Positions 39,923 to 49,180 of a stretch of 59,947 bases of DNA are shown here, piece by piece. The stretch spans positions 1-59,947 of the forward strand of contig JAJXWB010000022.1 of the NCBI GenBank assembly GCA_021781815.1. The letters run 5' to 3'. Position 1 is the stretch's first letter; the number at the start of each line of letters is the position of its first letter. The notes below the pieces were generated by a model, which was given only the letters and a program-made list of their open reading frames with translations, was not told the DNA's origin and searched no databases. This stretch comes from Pseudomonadota bacterium (GTDB taxonomy: Bacteria > Pseudomonadota > Alphaproteobacteria > Rhizobiales > Beijerinckiaceae). The translations under genes were made by a program, and so were the position numbers.

Positions 39923-40888
39923 ATGGCCGTCTACACCGATGTTTCGGGCGAGGATCTCGCCGCCTTTCTCGCCGATTACGATCTCGGCGATCTGCTGTCG
40001 CTCAAGGGCATAGCGGAAGGCGTCGAGAATACGAATTACATGCTCCATACGCAGAAGGGCTATTTCTTCCTGACGCTTTACGAGAAGCGCACGAAGGAAA
40101 GCGACCTGCCGTTCTTCCTCGGCCTGATGGAGCATCTGGCCGGTCGCGGACTGAATTGTCCGCAACCCGTGAAGAACCGCCATGGCGCTGCGCTTGGCCG
40201 GTTGTCCGGTCGCGCCGCGGCGATCGTGACGTTTCTGGAGGGCATGTGGCCGCGCCGGCAGACGTCCGCCCACTGCGCGGCTCTGGGCGAGGCCGTGGCG
40301 GCGTTGCACCTCGCCGGCGAAGGTTTTGCGCTGCGCCGCCCGAACGCCCTGTCGATCGACTCCTGGCGCCCGCTCTATGAATCCGCCGCGGCTCGCGCCG
40401 ACAGCGTGCATCCCGGCCTCAGCGCGCTGATCGAGCGCGAACTCGACTGGCTCGAAACGCGCTGGCCGCGCGGATTGCCGGAGGGCGTGATCCACGCCGA
40501 TCTTTTTCCCGACAATGTATTTTTCCTTGGCGGGAAACTGTCCGGGTTGATCGATTTCTATTTCGCCTGCAACGATTCCTTCGCCTACGACCTGGCGATC
40601 TGCATCAACGCCTGGTGTTTCGAGCAGGACGCTTCGTTCAACGTCACCAAGGGCAGGGCGATGATCGAGAACTATCGTCGCCGGCGACCGCTGGACGCGG
40701 CGGAGATCGAGGCGTTTCCGGTTCTGGCGCGCGGAGCGGCGATGCGTTTCCTGCTGACGCGGCTCGTCGACTGGCTCAACATCCCTCCCGGCGCGCTCGT
40801 GAAGCCGAAGGATCCGCTCGAATATTTCCGCAAACTGCGCTTTCACCAGCAGGCGGCGTCGATACGCGACTACGGCGCCGACGCGTGA
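39923..40888 (+). CDS. thrB: Homoserine kinase, APH type
   Basis: ThrB phosphorylates homoserine for threonine synthesis. This is the aminoglycoside-phosphotransferase-fold form found in Alphaproteobacteria, not the GHMP form: the Brenner-like motif [13 protein letters not shown] and the metal-binding [12 protein letters not shown] are clear. It has 321 residues. The ATG 39923 fits the family start MAVYTDVS. It overlaps rnhA by a GTGA. Together with thrC at 27989 it covers the last two steps of the pathway. Confidence 0.95.
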   Translation: MAVYTDVSGEDLAAFLADYDLGDLLSLKGIAEGVENTNYMLHTQKGYFFLTLYEKRTKESDLPFFLGLMEHLAGRGLNCPQPVKNRHGAALGRLSGRAAAIVTFLEGMWPRRQTSAHCAALGEAVAALHLAGEGFALRRPNALSIDSWRPLYESAAARADSVHPGLSALIERELDWLETRWPRGLPEGVIHADLFPDNVFFLGGKLSGLIDFYFACNDSFAYDLAICINAWCFEQDASFNVTKGRAMIENYRRRRPLDAAEIEAFPVLARGAAMRFLLTRLVDWLNIPPGALVKPKDPLEYFRKLRFHQQAASIRDYGADA

Positions 40889-41373
40889 GCGAGGTAAAAA
40901 CTGTCAAGCGCGTCGCGATCTGGACCGACGGCGCATGCTCCGGCAATCCCGGCCCCGGCGGCTGGGGCGCGATTCTGGCCTTCAACGGCGTCGAGAAGGA
41001 ACTCTCCGGCGGCGAGCAGATGACAACGAATAATCGCATGGAGCTGACCGCCGCCATCATGGCGCTGGAGGCTCTCACGCGGCCGTGCGCCATCGACCTG
41101 CACACGGATTCGATCTACGTCCGCGATGGCGTTACCGGCTGGATCCACAACTGGAAGAAGCGCGGCTGGAAGACCGCCGACAAGAAGCCCGTGAAAAACG
41201 TCGAACTCTGGCAGCGCCTCGACGCCGCGCGCGAGCGTCACGAAATCCACTGGAAATGGGTCAGGGGCCATGCCGGCGACGAGATGAACGAACGCGCCGA
41301 CGAGTTGGCGCGGGCGGGCATGGCCCCGTATCTGGCGGCGCGGCGGGAAAAGATCACGGGCCGGAAGGGGTGA
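40885..41373 (+). CDS. rnhA: Ribonuclease HI
   Basis: RNase HI cleaves the RNA strand of RNA-DNA hybrids. The 162 residues contain all active-site residues: the aspartate of [16 protein letters not shown], the glutamate of [10 protein letters not shown], the aspartate of LHTDSIYV and the final aspartate in [16 protein letters not shown]. The start is GTG 40885, overlapping the thrB stop, so translation is coupled. A second, type II RNase H (rnhB) is also in this window. Confidence 0.97.
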   Translation: MSEVKTVKRVAIWTDGACSGNPGPGGWGAILAFNGVEKELSGGEQMTTNNRMELTAAIMALEALTRPCAIDLHTDSIYVRDGVTGWIHNWKKRGWKTADKKPVKNVELWQRLDAARERHEIHWKWVRGHAGDEMNERADELARAGMAPYLAARREKITGRKG

Positions 41374-41450
41374 GTTTTTCGGCGCGCGTACTGGCCGAAA
41401 TCTGACGCGCGCGGCGCTCGTCCCGATTCAGAGATAGTGCATGTTCGACC

Positions 41451-41481
41451 GAAAAAACGCCGCGGGCTTTTGCCCGCGGCG
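41451..41481 (-). terminator. Intrinsic terminator downstream of the peroxiredoxin gene
   Basis: On the minus strand CGCCGCGGGC (41472-41481) and GCCCGCGGCG (41458-41467) form a perfect 10-base stem with a four-base loop, followed by TTTTTTC. It lies 63 bases beyond the peroxiredoxin stop and also between the convergent rnhA gene. Confidence 0.88.
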
Positions 41482-41543
41482 CGGTATGAAAAGAGGAAAG
41501 CGCCGTCATTGCCGCTCTCGCAACGATGGCTATGTCGCGTGGC

Positions 41544-42029
41544 TCAGAGGATCTCCAGGATCTTCTTCGCGCCCGAGGCGTCCGCCGTGCCGGGCGTCTC
41601 CTCGATGTTGAGCGAGCGCACGATTCCATCGTCGACGATCATCGAGTAACGCTTGGTGCGTACGCCCATGCCGCGCGCGTTCATGTCGAGGTCGAGGCCC
41701 GTCGCCTTGGCGAACAACGCGCTGCCGTCGGCGAGGAAGGCGATCTTGCCGTCAGCTTTGGTATCCTTGGCCCAGGCGTTCATCACGAACACGTCGTTGG
41801 TGGCCGTCACAGCTATTTCGTCGATGCCCTTGGCCTTGATCGCGGATGCGTTGTCGAGGAAACCCGGCAGGTGGTTCTTGTGGCAGGTCGGCGTGAAGGC
41901 GCCGGGCACGGCGAACAGAACGACCCTGCGTCCCTTGAAAACGTCGTCCGTTGTCCGCGTCGCCGGACCGTCGGCCGTCATGACGGTGAACGTGGCCTGC
42001 GGCAGCCGATCCCCAACCTTGATCGTCAT
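41544..42029 (-). CDS. Peroxiredoxin, Prx5-like, single cysteine
   Basis: A thiol peroxidase of 161 residues in the Prx5/AhpE-like group. The peroxidatic cysteine sits in PGAFTPTCHKNHLPGF near residue 49; there is no other cysteine in the protein, so it must be reduced by an external thiol, probably glutaredoxin/glutathione. The ATG at 42029 (MTIKVGDRLP) is chosen over an ATG 12 bases upstream. The nearby gshA and thiol-exchange genes fit this redox role. Confidence 0.94.
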   Translation of the reverse strand: MTIKVGDRLPQATFTVMTADGPATRTTDDVFKGRRVVLFAVPGAFTPTCHKNHLPGFLDNASAIKAKGIDEIAVTATNDVFVMNAWAKDTKADGKIAFLADGSALFAKATGLDLDMNARGMGVRTKRYSMIVDDGIVRSLNIEETPGTADASGAKKILEIL

Positions 42030-42080
42030 ATCATGCTCCATGTGAGAAACTCGGGGCGGCGTGTCGCCGCCGGTGACAAA

Positions 42081-42872
42081 TTAGGGCGTGCGCCCTCCGG
42101 CGTCGAGACTGACCGTGAAATCCGCGCCGCCGCCCGGCCGCGCAAGCGTCAGGCGCACGGGCACCGTCTGCGTGGTCGCATTCACTGGCCGCTCGGCGAG
42201 CGTCAGCTCGAACGATCCGTCGGCGATACGCCTCGTATCGAAAAAATAATTGTCCGGCGCCTCCGCGAACAGATCGGATGCGTCGCTCGCCTTCGGCGCG
42301 ACGCGCCAACTCGGCTTGCCTGCGCCGGCCACCGGCGTGATCGTGGCGGCCTGGTCTGGCTCGACGCGCTTGGGTATCGCCGCCCGCGCCGCCTCCACCG
42401 CCGGCGCATCCGGGCCGGGCTTGCCATCGGGCGCAAGCAGGAGTTGCGCGTCGGCGTGCATGGGGATGCAGATCCTCGCGCAGGCCGCATAGTCCATCTT
42501 CAGCACCGCGCGCACCGGCTTTGCCCTGTCGGCCGGCGTCAGCGTGACGGCGTAGGCGGCGCGGGTCCGGTAGCCGAACACATCGCCGCCCGCCTCGTCG
42601 ATGCGGGTGGGGGCGGGCAGGTCGACCTCGGCGCGGCCGAGATTTTCGGAACCGGAAAAATCGAAATTCGGCGGTACGCCGGCCTCGCCGGGGTTACGCC
42701 AGTAGGTGATCGTGTCCGGCGCCAGATTGATGATAATCGCCGCGCGATAGGCGCCGCCGGCGAGGCCGCCGGCTGCGACAAAAGAAACTTGCGCCCTGTC
42801 CAGGCGTTCCTGCGCGCGCGCCGCCCCTGTCAGAACGGCCAGTGCGAGGTAAAGCCAACTTACTTGTTTCAC
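42081..42872 (-). CDS. Exported DsbD N-terminal-domain protein
   Basis: A 263-residue protein with a signal peptide (LALAVLTGAARAQ) and the immunoglobulin-like N-terminal domain of DsbD, here without the membrane and thioredoxin parts. The cysteine pair of that domain is present in YAACARICIPMHADAQ, so it can take part in dithiol exchange. Such single-domain forms are found in Rhizobiales near yqgE. Its electron donor would be a separate CcdA/DsbD-like protein that is not in the window. It lies 51 bases upstream of the peroxiredoxin gene on the same strand. Confidence 0.85.
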   Translation of the reverse strand: MKQVSWLYLALAVLTGAARAQERLDRAQVSFVAAGGLAGGAYRAAIIINLAPDTITYWRNPGEAGVPPNFDFSGSENLGRAEVDLPAPTRIDEAGGDVFGYRTRAAYAVTLTPADRAKPVRAVLKMDYAACARICIPMHADAQLLLAPDGKPGPDAPAVEAARAAIPKRVEPDQAATITPVAGAGKPSWRVAPKASDASDLFAEAPDNYFFDTRRIADGSFELTLAERPVNATTQTVPVRLTLARPGGGADFTVSLDAGGRTP

Positions 42873-43008
42873 TGCAAAGTCCGCCTTTTGCGCAATTGGG
42901 GCGCCAGCCCTGCTCTCACTAGCGGCGGGCGCGTCGCCATGCCAGTGAACATGTCGTGAAAATGGGGCGCTTCTTGGCGCCGGGAGCGCCGACGATTACC
43001 TATCGCCT

Positions 43009-43626
43009 ATGAGTGAAAAAAATTCAGCGCCGGTGAAGGCGGACAGGAGGGCATGGTTGGATGGGCAGATGCTCGTCGCCATGCCGTCGATGCCCGACGA
43101 GCGATTTGCGCGCACCGTGATTTTCATGTGCGCCCATTCGGCCGAAGGGGCGATGGGCATTGTCATCAACAAGAAGGCGCCGAAGGTCACATTCCCGGAC
43201 CTTCTGGTCCAGCTCGACGTGATCGCCGCGAAGGATGCGATCCGTTTGCGCTCGGATGTGGGCGCCGTCCCGATCCTGAGCGGCGGCCCTATGGAATCCG
43301 AGCGCGGGTTTGTGCTGCACAGCTCGGATTTCAACGCCGGCGAGCAGACCGTGGCGATCGACAAGAGCGTAAGCCTCACTGCGACGCTCGACATTCTTCG
43401 GGCGATCGCGCAGGGAAATGGCCCGCATCGCGTCGCGCTCGCGCTCGGCTACGCGAGTTGGGGGCCGGGCCAGCTCGAAAGCGAGATTGCGCACAACGGC
43501 TGGCTGACCGGGCCTGTCGATCCCTCCCTGATCTTCGACGCCGCGCACGAGCAGAAATACGGACGCGCGCTGCGTTCGATGGGCGTCGACCCTGCCTTCC
43601 TGTCCGGCGAGGCCGGACACGCCTGA
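43009..43626 (+). CDS. YqgE/AlgH family protein
   Basis: A 205-residue soluble protein of the UPF0301 family. The conserved blocks LVAMPSMPDERFARTVIFMC, GAMGIVINK, ILSGGPMESERGFVLHS and GYASWGPGQLESEI are all present. The function of the family is not settled, although AlgH was named for a link to alginate regulation in Pseudomonas. The ATG at 43009 gives a normal length. It is divergent from the DsbD-domain gene. Confidence 0.93.
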   Translation: MSEKNSAPVKADRRAWLDGQMLVAMPSMPDERFARTVIFMCAHSAEGAMGIVINKKAPKVTFPDLLVQLDVIAAKDAIRLRSDVGAVPILSGGPMESERGFVLHSSDFNAGEQTVAIDKSVSLTATLDILRAIAQGNGPHRVALALGYASWGPGQLESEIAHNGWLTGPVDPSLIFDAAHEQKYGRALRSMGVDPAFLSGEAGHA

Positions 43627-43690
43627 TTTTCCGGAATCCGGCGCGCGCCGGCGGACATCCGGCCCCGACGGGCGGACGGCAGGTCGCGAT

Positions 43691-44752
43691 TTACGGCTTG
43701 AGCACGATACGTCCGACGACATTGCCGGCGCGCAGTTCGTTCAGCGCGGCATTGGCGTCGTCGAGCGGACGCTCGGTCGTCGGAACGCGCGGAACACGGC
43801 CCGTGGCGACCAGCGCCATCAGCTCTTCCAGCTCCTTCAGCGTGCCGACGTAGGAGCCCTGCAAGGTCAGCGCCCGCTGCGGGATGAGCGGCGTAGAAAG
43901 GGTGATCTCGCCCCCCATCAGCCCGACGACGATCACCTTGCCGCCGCGCGCGATCGAATCGAGACCGAGTTGCACAGTCGATCCGGCGCCAACGAGGTCG
44001 ATGGCCGCCACAGCCCCGGCTTCGCCCGGCGTGAGCGCCCGAATTCGTGCGACGGCGTCTGGCGACGCGGGGTCGATGGCGGCGATGGCGCCCGCCTTGA
44101 TGGCGGCGTCGCGCTTGGCGGGATCAATATCGGCGATGATCGCGCCCTTCGCCCCCATCGCCTGCATGATCGTCAGGCACATCAGGCCGAGGCCGCCGGC
44201 GCCGATCACCACGATCGGCTCCTCCAGCAGCGTGGCGCGCGAAATCTTGTTGAGCGCCGAGAATGTCGTGAGGCCCGAGCAGGCGTAGGGCGCGGCGACG
44301 GTCGTGTCCATGTCGCCGATCGGCAAACAATAGCGCTTGTGCGGCACGACGACGTGCGTCGCATAGCCGCCGCCGCGGAAGACGCCCAGAAAACGGGACT
44401 TGAGGCACAGGTTCTCGTCGCCGCGCGCGCAGGTCGCGCATTTGCCGCAGCCGATCCAGGGATAGACGACCACGCGCTCGCCAGCCTTGACGGGCGCGCT
44501 GTCCGGCCCGGCCGCGACGATTTCGCCGGCAATCTCGTGGCCCATCGTCAGCGGCAGCGTCACGCCGCGCTCGCCCATGCGCAGCTTCTTGCCTCCGCCC
44601 AGATCATAAAAGCCTTCGCAGATATGGATATCGGAATGGCAGACGCCGGCGGCGTCGATCTTCACCAGAACTTCCTCGCCCACGGGCTGCGGCGTCGGCC
44701 GCTCCGTCAATTGCAGCGGCGAATCGAAGACAGTCACATCGTATGAGCGCAT
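43691..44752 (-). CDS. Zinc-dependent alcohol dehydrogenase
   Basis: A 353-residue medium-chain dehydrogenase. The catalytic zinc ligands are in GVCHSDIH and MGHEIAGE; the structural zinc cysteines are in CGKCATCARGDENLC; the nucleotide fold has GAGGLGL followed by an acidic DIDPAKRD, which favours NAD over NADP. The substrate is unknown. It is a single gene that converges on yqgE, with no evident partner. Confidence 0.9.
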   Translation of the reverse strand: MRSYDVTVFDSPLQLTERPTPQPVGEEVLVKIDAAGVCHSDIHICEGFYDLGGGKKLRMGERGVTLPLTMGHEIAGEIVAAGPDSAPVKAGERVVVYPWIGCGKCATCARGDENLCLKSRFLGVFRGGGYATHVVVPHKRYCLPIGDMDTTVAAPYACSGLTTFSALNKISRATLLEEPIVVIGAGGLGLMCLTIMQAMGAKGAIIADIDPAKRDAAIKAGAIAAIDPASPDAVARIRALTPGEAGAVAAIDLVGAGSTVQLGLDSIARGGKVIVVGLMGGEITLSTPLIPQRALTLQGSYVGTLKELEELMALVATGRVPRVPTTERPLDDANAALNELRAGNVVGRIVLKP

Positions 44753-44872
44753 TTTGGCTCCTCCCTCCCGCAGATTAGCAGGATCGTGGCGATCGCAAAT
44801 CGTTAACGGGCATTCAGGTCCGGTTCAGCCTGTCCCGGCGATCATGCGCGCTCGAAGCATGGGAGTTCCCAA

Positions 44873-45484
44873 ATGCGCAAAGTCATTATCTCGATCGCAG
44901 CGGCTGCAGGCCTCGCGATGGGCGCCTTTTCGGCGCCGGGCGCGCAGGCTGCGCCGATCGCCTCGCAAACGGCTACCGTTGTCGGCGCCGACCATCTGCT
45001 GCCGACCGGTCAAATCCGCTGGCGCCGCCATTATGTCTACACCCGGCATGTCGTATACCGGCGTCATGTCGTGTATCGGCGCCATCTGGTCTCGCGGCGA
45101 GTCCATCATCGACCGATGTTCCGGCCGCATAACCGTTACATGCGTCATCACTGGCGCCGCCGCCATCATTGGCCGGTCTATTATTACGGCGTTCCGCAAT
45201 ACGATTACTATCCGGATTACTCATACGGCGCGCCTCTCTATGGCTGGCCCGACAATTATTGGGGTAACGGCTGGGGCTGGGGCGGAGTCGGCGGCTGGGG
45301 CGGCTGGGGCGGCGGTTACGGCCGCGGCTGGGGCGGCGGTTATGGTCGCGGCTGGGGCCGCGGCGGGTTTGGCCGAGGCGGGTTTGGCCGAGGCGGGTTC
45401 GGTCGAGGCGGGTTCGGTGGCATGGGCCGTGGCGGCTTCGGCCACGGCGGTTTTGGCCACGGCGGCTTCGGCGGTCATCGCTGA
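44873..45484 (+). CDS. Exported Gly/Arg/His/Tyr-rich repeat protein
   Basis: A 203-residue protein with a Sec signal (cleavage after PGAQAA). The middle section (about 50-105) is rich in His, Arg and Tyr, with RRHVVYRR-type repeats; the C-terminal half is glycine-rich and made of imperfect repeats, first GWGGG/GYGRGW, then GRGGF and GHGGF. Such proteins are likely secreted or cell-surface and of low complexity; no enzyme domain is seen. I do not recognise a family. It could bind metal or nucleic acid through the histidines and arginines (inference). Confidence 0.75.
   Translation: MRKVIISIAAAAGLAMGAFSAPGAQAAPIASQTATVVGADHLLPTGQIRWRRHYVYTRHVVYRRHVVYRRHLVSRRVHHRPMFRPHNRYMRHHWRRRHHWPVYYYGVPQYDYYPDYSYGAPLYGWPDNYWGNGWGWGGVGGWGGWGGGYGRGWGGGYGRGWGRGGFGRGGFGRGGFGRGGFGGMGRGGFGHGGFGHGGFGGHR
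45361..45478 (+). repeat. Tandem 15-base coding repeats in the Gly-rich gene
   Basis: The 3' part of the gene is a run of near-identical 15-base units of the type GGCGGGTTTGGCCGA, each coding five residues (GGFGR, then GGFGH). Several adjacent units are almost identical in DNA, so copy number probably varies by slippage. Confidence 0.8.
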
Positions 45485-45506
45485 GCAAGCAAGTTCTGTG
45501 GATGAA

Positions 45507-45535
45507 GCCCGGCGCGCCCCCGGACCGCGCCGGGC
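45507..45535. terminator. GC-rich hairpin between the convergent repeat-protein gene and smc
   Basis: GCCCGGCGCG at 45507-45516 pairs perfectly with CGCGCCGGGC at 45526-45535 around a nine-base loop. It sits 23 bases after one stop and 6 bases before the other, so it could serve both. It has no T tract on either side. Confidence 0.45.
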
Positions 45536-45541
45536 GGACGC

Positions 45542-48500
45542 TTAAACGGCTTCCAGGAACTTCTCGGCCTGTGCGAGGTCGACGGAAACGAGCTGGCTGA
45601 CGCCGCGCTCAGCCATAGTGACGCCAAACAGACGGTCCATCCGCGCCATTGTGATCGGATTGTGGGTGATGGTCACGAAGCGCGTGTCGGTTTTCTTGCG
45701 CATCTCTTCCAGCAGGTCGCAGAAACGCTCGACGTTGGAATCGTCGAGGGGCGCATCCACTTCGTCCAGCACGCAGATCGGCGACGGGTTGGTCAGGAAC
45801 ACCGCGAAGATCAGGCTCATCGCCGTCAACGCCTGCTCGCCGCCGGAGAGCAGCGTCATGGTCTGCGGCTTCTTGCCCGGCGGCCTGGCCAGGATTTCGA
45901 GGCCGGCTTCCAGTGGATCGTCGCTTTCGACCAGTTGCAGCTCGGCCGTTCCGCCGCCAAACAGGGTGCTGAACAAGTCCTTGAAATGAGCGTTTACGAC
46001 GTCGAACGCGGCGAGCAACCGTTCGCGTCCTTCGCGATTGAGGTTGCCGATGGCGCCGCGCAGCTTGCGGATCGCTTCGGTCAGATCCTCGCGCTCCGCG
46101 GCCATCTTCGCGTGCTGCGCCTCGATGTCGCTCAGTTCGTCGTCAGCGCGCAGGTTGACCGCGCCGAGGCGCTCGCGGTCGCTTTTCATCCGGTCGAGTC
46201 GTTCGGCGATCTCGTCCGCCGCCGGCAGGTCGGCGCCCGGCTTCACGCCCGCGAGCGCGGGCAATTGCTCCGGTGCGCATTCGAGTTCGGTTTCGATCGC
46301 GCGCAGAATGTCGTCAAGGCGCTGACGCAACGCCTCGACCCGCGATTCCGATCGCGCCCGTTCCTCGCGCGCCGCGCTCATGGCGTCGATCGTCGCGCGC
46401 GCGACACGATCGGCCTCGGCGAGGCCGGTTTCGGCGGCGGCGCGCGCGTCGGCAGCTTCCTTTCGCCGCGCTTCCGCGCTTTCCATCTCGTTCATCAGGG
46501 CGCGGCGCTTCAGCAGGAATTCGTCCGGCGCCTCGGCCAGCGCCTGCGCTTCATCTTCCGCCTCGGCGCGGCGTGTCTCGAAATCGGCGATCCGGTCTGC
46601 GCCGTTCTCGCGCCGCTCGATCCAGGAGCGCCGTTCCGAGGCGATGGCGGCCCGGCGCCGCGCCCGCTGGTCTGCGTCCCGCGTCAACGCCTGCATGGCT
46701 GCGCGCGCTTCGGCGGCGGCGGCTCGGTCCTGCGCCGCATGGGCGCGCACCGCGTCGAGCGCGCCGGCGAGCGAGGCCGGCTCGTCCAGTTCGTCGAGAA
46801 GCCGTTCGGCGTGCGCCTGCCGTTGGCGCGCCTCGTCTCGATTGGCCAGAGCCGCTGCCTTGGCCTCCTGCAGCGCAGATAGGCGGGTGGCCGAAGCGGC
46901 GCGTCGCCGCTCGGCTGCAGCATGCCGCTCGCGCGTCTCCTCGGCGGCGCGCTGCGCCACGCGATGGGCGGCGTGCGCGTCCGATTCGGCTTGCGCCGCC
47001 GCGCGCAACGTCAAAGTCGCTTCGTCCGCCCGCGCGCGCAGGTCGTCCGCGTCCCGGCGCGCCGCTTCGGCTTCCCGCGTCAGATCGCCGAGCCGGTTTT
47101 TCTCGACCAGTCGCCGTGCGGCCGGGGTGGGCGCTTCGGCGCCCTGCGTGAACCCGTCCCATCGCCACAAATCGCCTTCTTTCGAGACGAGCCGCTGGCC
47201 GGGTTTCAGCAGATTGCGCAAGCGCGGACCTTCTTCGCGCAGGACGATGCCGATCTGCGCCAGACGCCGCGCCAGCGCGGGCGGCGCCTGCACGAGGGTC
47301 GACAGAGGTTCGACGCCGGGCGGCAGCGACGGATCGTCGGTCCGGTCGGTCGCCGCCCAGTGGGCAGGGGCCGACGTATTGACCGAGGCGTCGAGATCGT
47401 CTCCGAGCGCCGCTCCGATCGCCGCCTCGTAACCCTTGGCGACGCTCATGTCCTCGACCACCGGCGGCCACAGGCCGCCCGAATTGGAATCGAGCAGTTT
47501 CGACAGCGTGCGCACTTCGGTCTCAAGGCGCTGCGCCTTGCGGTCGGCTTCCGTCAGCGGCCCACGGAAAGCTGTGTCCGCCTCCCGCGCGTGCGCATGC
47601 GCGTCCTCGGCCTGCGCCGCGCGCTCCTCGGCCGCCTGCGCGTCGCTGATGAGATTTTCGAGCGCCTCGGCTAGCGCCAGCGCCTCCTGTTCGCCCGAAC
47701 CGCTCGACGCCAGCATGGCGAATTCGGTCTCGATGCGCGTGACTTCCGCCTCGAAACGCGCAAGTCGCTGCGTTTCGTCGCGCACCACGGTCTCGGCGGC
47801 TCCGCGTTTGGCCGAGGCGTCGGCGAGCATGGATTGCGCCTCGGCGAGCGCATGCTCGGTCTCCGCGAGTTTCTCTTCCGCGGCATGGGCGCGCGCGGCG
47901 GTCTCCTCGCGCAGATCCGATTCAGTCTCGTTGAGTTCGGCGAGTTCGCTGTCTTCCTCCTCCAGCCGCGCGATCGACTCGCTCGCGTCCTCGACCAGCG
48001 CCTTCTCGCGCTCGAGGTCGCGGCCAATCTGCACGATTCGGCGCGCAATCTCGGCGGTGCGCTCCTGCGCGCGCTTCTCTTCCTGTTCGAGCGTTTCGCG
48101 CGCCAGTACGATGCGCTGCAACGCCGCGCCCGCGCGCGCTTCGGCGTCGCGCAGCGGCGGCAGGCCATGCGCTGCGATCGCCTGCAATCGAGCGGCTTCG
48201 GCCTGCTGCGTCGTGCGCTCGGCAACCTCGCGCAGGCTGGCGTCGAGCTTTCGCTCGGCGTCCGCCAGTTCCTGCGCGGCGCCGCGCTGGAGGGAAAGCG
48301 CGGCGAGCGCCTCATGCCTGCGAATGTCGGCGGCCAGCGACTTGTAGCGCGCCGCCTGCCGCGCCTGCCGTTTCAGAGACTCGATCTGAACGTCGACCTG
48401 CTTCATCACGTCTTCGAGGCGTGTGAGGTTTTCTTCCGCTCCCTTGAGGCGCAGTTCGGCCTCGTGCCGACGCGAATGCAACCCGGCGACCCCGGCCGCC

Positions 48501-48997
48501 TCTTCGAGAATGCGGCGGCGCGCCTGCGGCTTGGCGGAAATGATCTCGCCGATCATGCCTTGCCGCACCAGCGCCGGCGAGCGCGCTCCGGTCGATGCGT
48601 CAGCGAACAGCAATTGAACGTCGCGCGCCCGCACTTCCCGCGCGTTGACCCGATAGGTCGAGCCGACCTCGCGTTCGATCCGACGTGTGACCTCGATCAG
48701 TTCGGAATCGTTGAAGGCCGCGGGCGCCGTCCGGCTCGAATTGTCGAGCACAAGCCCGACCTCGGCGGTATTGCGCGCGGGACGATTGCCGGAGCCGGAG
48801 AAGATTACGTCGTCCATGCCGGACGCGCGCATGTTCTTGTACGAATTCTCGCCCATGACCCACCGCAGGGCCTCGACGAGATTGGATTTGCCGCAGCCGT
48901 TCGGACCGACGACGCCGGTCAGGCCTGCCTCGATATGGAATTCGGTCGGCTCGACAAAGCTCTTGAAGCCCACGAGCCGGAGCTTGTTGAATTTCAT
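45542..48997 (-). CDS. smc: Chromosome segregation protein SMC
   Basis: SMC is the ATP-driven DNA loop former that, with ScpA and ScpB (not in the window), organises sister chromosomes. The 1151-residue protein has Walker A GPNGCGKSN near residue 33, two long coiled coils, a hinge around residues 480-600 (including VVEDMSVAKGYEAAIGAALG) and the C-terminal signature LLSGGEQALTAMS with Walker B CVLDEVDAPLDDSN. The ATG 48997 matches the family start MKFNKLRLVGFKSF; 12 extra codons upstream are rejected. The arrangement smc-dsbA-dciA-mutY recurs in Rhizobiales. Confidence 0.98.
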   Translation of the reverse strand: MKFNKLRLVGFKSFVEPTEFHIEAGLTGVVGPNGCGKSNLVEALRWVMGENSYKNMRASGMDDVIFSGSGNRPARNTAEVGLVLDNSSRTAPAAFNDSELIEVTRRIEREVGSTYRVNAREVRARDVQLLFADASTGARSPALVRQGMIGEIISAKPQARRRILEEAAGVAGLHSRRHEAELRLKGAEENLTRLEDVMKQVDVQIESLKRQARQAARYKSLAADIRRHEALAALSLQRGAAQELADAERKLDASLREVAERTTQQAEAARLQAIAAHGLPPLRDAEARAGAALQRIVLARETLEQEEKRAQERTAEIARRIVQIGRDLEREKALVEDASESIARLEEEDSELAELNETESDLREETAARAHAAEEKLAETEHALAEAQSMLADASAKRGAAETVVRDETQRLARFEAEVTRIETEFAMLASSGSGEQEALALAEALENLISDAQAAEERAAQAEDAHAHAREADTAFRGPLTEADRKAQRLETEVRTLSKLLDSNSGGLWPPVVEDMSVAKGYEAAIGAALGDDLDASVNTSAPAHWAATDRTDDPSLPPGVEPLSTLVQAPPALARRLAQIGIVLREEGPRLRNLLKPGQRLVSKEGDLWRWDGFTQGAEAPTPAARRLVEKNRLGDLTREAEAARRDADDLRARADEATLTLRAAAQAESDAHAAHRVAQRAAEETRERHAAAERRRAASATRLSALQEAKAAALANRDEARQRQAHAERLLDELDEPASLAGALDAVRAHAAQDRAAAAEARAAMQALTRDADQRARRRAAIASERRSWIERRENGADRIADFETRRAEAEDEAQALAEAPDEFLLKRRALMNEMESAEARRKEAADARAAAETGLAEADRVARATIDAMSAAREERARSESRVEALRQRLDDILRAIETELECAPEQLPALAGVKPGADLPAADEIAERLDRMKSDRERLGAVNLRADDELSDIEAQHAKMAAEREDLTEAIRKLRGAIGNLNREGRERLLAAFDVVNAHFKDLFSTLFGGGTAELQLVESDDPLEAGLEILARPPGKKPQTMTLLSGGEQALTAMSLIFAVFLTNPSPICVLDEVDAPLDDSNVERFCDLLEEMRKKTDTRFVTITHNPITMARMDRLFGVTMAERGVSQLVSVDLAQAEKFLEAV

Positions 48998-49180
48998 GGA
49001 ATTACCCGCCGCCGCGCCGCTGCGGCCTCTCACAAAATACAGAACATGAGAGCGTCACAGACAGGCGCGAAAAGCAAGCAAATCCCAACTTTTCCCTGTG
49101 AATCGCTGGGGAAACCCCTCATCCCTCGGGCTTGGCGAGACGCCGTCCCCGGCGGTTGCGGAAAAGGGGGCGGCGAATTC

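Noticed and set aside
41526-42959. 477-codon plus-strand frame opposite the peroxiredoxin and DsbD-domain genes
   Set aside because: The two minus-strand genes have clear families and a terminator; this frame is their shadow.
43638-43651. Perfect 14-base palindrome CCGGCGCGCGCCGG after yqgE
   Set aside because: It has no loop or T tract and is an expected string in very GC-rich DNA; it is not called as a terminator or a site.
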